From assembly GCA_900545655.1 (NCBI GenBank), contig UQZY01000054.1, positions 1 to 9,055 of the forward strand: a stretch of 9,055 nt of DNA, read 5' to 3'. Positions within the stretch are counted from its first letter, which is position 1, and each line of letters starts with the position of its first letter. Source of the DNA: an uncultured Oscillospiraceae bacterium. Its GTDB lineage: Bacteria > Bacillota > Clostridia > Oscillospirales > Acutalibacteraceae. The position numbers and the translations under genes are program-made. Positions 6,603-9,055 of this stretch are shown piece after piece. A model generated the notes under the pieces. That model did no database searches and was not told where the DNA came from. It saw only the letters and a list, made by a program, of their open reading frames with translations.

Positions 6603-7655
6603 ATGAAAAGAGTAGTTTCTGTTATCTTGATGCTTGTGATGATTATGACGTTTGCCGCTTGCGGATCGTCATGCAAAAAAGATGATAAGAAGCTTACTGC
6701 AAATGAAGCAGCAACTTTGAAGCTTGATGACGGTGATGAGGCTTGGATTCAGGAATACCTTGCCGGTGATACCGGACTGAGCAAAAATGCAAACATAGAG
6801 GGTGTCGACAACAAGACATCATCTTCAAAGGACGGAACGGTAATAAGCTGGGATCCTATACCCGGCGCAATCGCCTATAAGGTTTACCGCGCGGATTCCG
6901 ACGGCGGTAAATACAAGTGTATCGCAACTGTTACGGATACGTCCTATACAGATACAGATGCAGATGGTCAAAAATACTACTACAAGACTACCGCAGTAAA
7001 GAAAACGGCAACAAAGAGTACATCGGCAAATAAGGAAGAAGCCGGAACGGCAAAGGCAGAAAGCAGTACTGCAACAAAGCCGGGAGAAACCACAACAAAG
7101 GGTAGCGGAACGACGACTACCACTAAGACCGGAGGCAGTGCCGGAACTACGAATGTAACGGAGAAGCCAACGCAAAAGCCAACAGAGACTACTACAAAAC
7201 CGGTGCCGTCTGCTCCGAATTACACTCCGTCTAATTCCAAAGCAAAAAGTGCCAGAGCTGCATTTGAAGCAAGTGCAAGGACTGCTGAAACTACATATGA
7301 CCTTGCTGTTGCATGCGCCGGAAGCATAAGTCAGGGTTCGGTCAAGGGCGTTTCAAACGGCGGTATCATCGCACTTAACTCAAAGAGCATTGACGGATTT
7401 GAAGAGGCATATCAGTTCACAAAAGATCCTCAAATAAACTTAATCTCACCTTCAAAAAGTGTAAAAATGATCGGTTATGTTTTCAAGATTTCAGAGGATA
7501 CCGATCCCGAAGCCTTTGTGGAGACTCTTAAAAACGGTTCAATAAGTAAGTATTACTATTACGACCGCTTTAATAAGGTTTTTCCGGTATTTACAGTAAA
7601 AGAAAAGACATCAGATTATTATGACCGCTATGTATTCTTTATGGTTACCGAGTAA
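6603..7655 (+). CDS. Surface lipoprotein with one FN3-like domain, a Thr-rich linker and an unknown C-terminal domain
   Basis: A 350-residue predicted lipoprotein. Residues 1-19 are a signal peptide (MKRVVSVILMLVMIMTFAA) and C20 is the lipidated cysteine of a TFAAC lipobox, with Phe where Leu is usual; a second Cys follows at 24. A fibronectin-III-like domain spans about 65-133, with ISWDPIPGAIAYKVYRAD containing W83 and Y95, then TSYTDTDADGQKYYYKTTAV. Residues about 134-212 are a low-complexity Thr/Lys/Ser/Pro linker typical of Gram-positive wall-spanning regions. Residues about 213-350 form a compact Tyr/Phe-rich domain (KMIGYVFKISED, YYYYDRFNKVFPVFTVKE) that I do not recognise. It should sit on the outer face of the cell membrane and project through the wall; function is unknown. 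It has its own candidate promoter and a strong terminator downstream. Confidence 0.85.
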   Translation: MKRVVSVILMLVMIMTFAACGSSCKKDDKKLTANEAATLKLDDGDEAWIQEYLAGDTGLSKNANIEGVDNKTSSSKDGTVISWDPIPGAIAYKVYRADSDGGKYKCIATVTDTSYTDTDADGQKYYYKTTAVKKTATKSTSANKEEAGTAKAESSTATKPGETTTKGSGTTTTTKTGGSAGTTNVTEKPTQKPTETTTKPVPSAPNYTPSNSKAKSARAAFEASARTAETTYDLAVACAGSISQGSVKGVSNGGIIALNSKSIDGFEEAYQFTKDPQINLISPSKSVKMIGYVFKISEDTDPEAFVETLKNGSISKYYYYDRFNKVFPVFTVKEKTSDYYDRYVFFMVTE

Positions 7656-7710
7656 AAAAACTCAAGATATTTCTGACACAAACTTGATACAAAACTAAAG
7701 CTTATAATTA

Positions 7711-7747
7711 AACGAGCGTTTCCGTGTTTTGGAAACGCTCGTTTTTT
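7711..7747 (+). terminator. Rho-independent terminator of the lipoprotein gene
   Basis: The arms AACGAGCGTTTCC (7711-7723) and GGAAACGCTCGTT (7731-7743) pair perfectly over 13 bp around a 7-base loop, followed by a T-run (7742-7747). It lies about 55 bases after the lipoprotein stop. On the minus strand the hairpin runs into GTTTAATTATAA, so it may also serve the NERD gene that ends at 7849. Confidence 0.93.
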
Positions 7748-7814
7748 GTGTTTATCGTTCTTTGTTTTAACAACTTATTTTACCGAAACTCTATGTATAT
7801 ACAGGAGGTGGTAG

Positions 7815-7895
7815 ATGCTTTGGTTGTTTTTTTCTGTCTATAATTATTTCAATGAGACGGCTTTTTATATGTTAGATTGTTTTTTATATCATTAA
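7815..7895 (+). CDS. Possible 26-residue hydrophobic small protein with a strong ribosome site
   Basis: ATG at 7815 opens a 26-codon frame ending in TAA at 7893-7895. AGGAGG (7803-7808) lies six bases before it, the best ribosome site in the window. The peptide starts MLWLFFSVYNYFNETAFYML and is strongly aromatic and hydrophobic, as for a small membrane peptide. Its 3' half overlaps the end of the NERD gene on the opposite strand (from 7849). No clear promoter is seen: TATATA just before the ribosome site would put the transcript start inside it. It resembles no family I can name; a chance ORF is quite possible. Confidence 0.3.
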   Translation: MLWLFFSVYNYFNETAFYMLDCFLYH

Positions 7896-9054
7896 TATGT
7901 TTTTCTTTTGTTTCCTCAGAAACAAGAGTTAGCGGATATAGTTTGTTATATATTTCATCAATTTTATCGGAAGAAAGATTTCCCGGAGATTTTAATGAAA
8001 AATCTTTTACGGTTTTACGAACTTGGTTGCGATGGATTACCGGAACTGACGAAACATTAAGTTCTTTAAATTCGCATCTTTCACTAAAAATAATAATAGA
8101 ATACACTTTTACGTATTCCGGTAGTTCTAATGTTTGTTTAAGAGCAGTTATATGTAATTTGTTCTGATAAATAGGGTTATGAAATCTGTTTTTTTCCCCA
8201 TTTTCGAGAGTTTGCATCCATTGCTTGGATTTCTCATCTCCAAATATCCAACCACTGTAATTTTTGCTTTCAAAAACGTATATACCGGAGGTATGAAGTA
8301 GTATTAAGTCAACTTCTGTTGTTTGACCATTTTTCTTTGTTAGATATGCATTACTAACAAACCGCTTATAACCGTCTATTTTTTCAAGTTCATTTCTGAG
8401 TAGATATTCTCCATATAGACCTTTATTAAAGTAGACTTCTCTGAAGGATTTGTCGGTTTCTGCGCTATAGGAAGTTTTTTTATATTCATTCTTTTTCCTG
8501 AGTATATGGATAAGGGGTAAATTAATAATGCCAAATATTAAGATGAAGGATACTATACCAGTAACAAAAGATGATAGTTCATTATTTTTTGTTAAGGCAC
8601 CTAGTTTGTTGGGCGCTGAATTTTTAACAGTGAATTCATAACCTAATGCTTTTGCATCTTCAAAAGATTCTCTACTTGATCCCCATATGGTCCAGTCGTC
8701 ATAAATAATTTTGCATGGATACAACTTAATGGAATCAAAATCTTTTGGTGTATACATAAAGGGTGATAAAGAAACGGTTTCTCCAATCGGTATATTTTGA
8801 AGAACTATTTCACCGGAGGCGTCTTCAATAGGTTCGCCAGCATAATATTGTTGATAAAAAATACCAATTGCACCGATTTTTTTATTGGAGTTATTTGTAA
8901 CATAAATGGTAATTTGATTTTCATTTAGCACAGCTTTAATTGACGTGTTGCAATCCAAATTTATTGATGATTCGGCTGCATAAGAGTTTATCGAAAGAAT
9001 AGGAGTAAAGCAAAATAATAAAATAAATGATAAGAATAATTTGAAATACTTCAT
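7849..9054 (-). CDS. Membrane-anchored NERD-domain protein with signal peptide and extracytoplasmic domain
   Basis: A 401-residue protein whose ATG (9052-9054) is one base from the window edge, so its ribosome site is not visible. Residues 1-27 form a signal peptide (hydrophobic core FKLFLSFILLFCF, likely cut after NSYAA). Residues about 28-158 are an extracytoplasmic, beta-rich region I do not recognise. A membrane helix follows at about 161-186 (FVTGIVSFILIFGIINLPLI), with a Lys/Arg-rich cytoplasmic side. Residues about 210-310 are a NERD (nuclease-related) domain: KGLYGEYLLRNEL, TTEVDLILLHTSGIYVFESK (E247, D249, E262, K264, the D...ExK pattern), NYSGWIFG, W279, and NPIYQN with N293/P294/Q297. 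The NERD fold is related to PD-(D/E)XK nucleases, so a nucleic-acid role is inferred only. The gene is AT-rich by eye and convergent with the lipoprotein gene. Confidence 0.85.
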   Translation of the reverse strand: MKYFKLFLSFILLFCFTPILSINSYAAESSINLDCNTSIKAVLNENQITIYVTNNSNKKIGAIGIFYQQYYAGEPIEDASGEIVLQNIPIGETVSLSPFMYTPKDFDSIKLYPCKIIYDDWTIWGSSRESFEDAKALGYEFTVKNSAPNKLGALTKNNELSSFVTGIVSFILIFGIINLPLIHILRKKNEYKKTSYSAETDKSFREVYFNKGLYGEYLLRNELEKIDGYKRFVSNAYLTKKNGQTTEVDLILLHTSGIYVFESKNYSGWIFGDEKSKQWMQTLENGEKNRFHNPIYQNKLHITALKQTLELPEYVKVYSIIIFSERCEFKELNVSSVPVIHRNQVRKTVKDFSLKSPGNLSSDKIDEIYNKLYPLTLVSEETKEKHINDIKNNLTYKKPSH

Positions 9055-9055
9055 G

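Noticed and set aside
6825..7175. 116-codon minus-strand frame with many Cys residues opposite the lipoprotein linker
   Set aside because: The Cys and Arg runs are the complement of the ACA/ACT Thr codons in the linker. There is no ribosome site and no family resemblance.
7877..8167. 96-codon plus-strand frame opposite the NERD gene
   Set aside because: It is antisense to a well-supported gene, with no ribosome site and no domain.

Overview
The window looks like a piece of chromosome from a low-to-moderate GC Gram-positive anaerobe of the class Clostridia, most likely near Ruminococcus/Oscillospirales. This is inferred from the strong AGGAGG-type ribosome sites, TTGA/TATAAT-like promoters, an asnS gene with a DegV-family neighbour, a MepA-like MATE exporter, and a lipoprotein with a Thr/Lys/Pro-rich linker. 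No RNA gene, insertion sequence or CRISPR array is visible.

Layout from left to right. Bases 1-225 hold a possible C-terminal tail of a truncated plus-strand gene and a hairpin terminator. Bases 226-2490 (minus) encode a large protein with eight treble-clef/zinc-ribbon-like repeats; a Vsr/DUF559-like PD-(D/E)XK nuclease domain sits between repeats 3 and 4. A 17-bp hairpin separates it from a minus-strand MATE exporter (2629-3993). Bases 3994-4169 form a divergent control region: one promoter drives the exporter and has a perfect 14-base palindrome just after its predicted transcription start, and a second drives asnS. Going right on the plus strand are asnS (4170-5558), a DegV fatty-acid-binding protein (start corrected to 5598) and a lipoprotein with one fibronectin-III-like domain (start corrected to 6603), which ends at a textbook terminator (7711-7747). 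The right end (7849-9054, minus) is a membrane-anchored NERD-domain protein whose start codon lies at the window edge. A 26-codon ORF with a near-perfect ribosome site lies between the terminator and the 3' end of the NERD gene, overlapping the latter in antisense.

The centre (MATE, asnS, degV, lipoprotein) reads as ordinary chromosome: aminoacylation of tRNA-Asn, fatty-acid handling, export and a surface protein. The two outer genes are more AT-rich by eye, and both carry predicted nuclease-fold domains fused to unusual partners (a zinc-finger array; a secreted and membrane part). They are the accessory elements here and the best candidates for something undescribed. No sequence link between them is visible, and neither forms an obvious multi-gene defence operon within the window.
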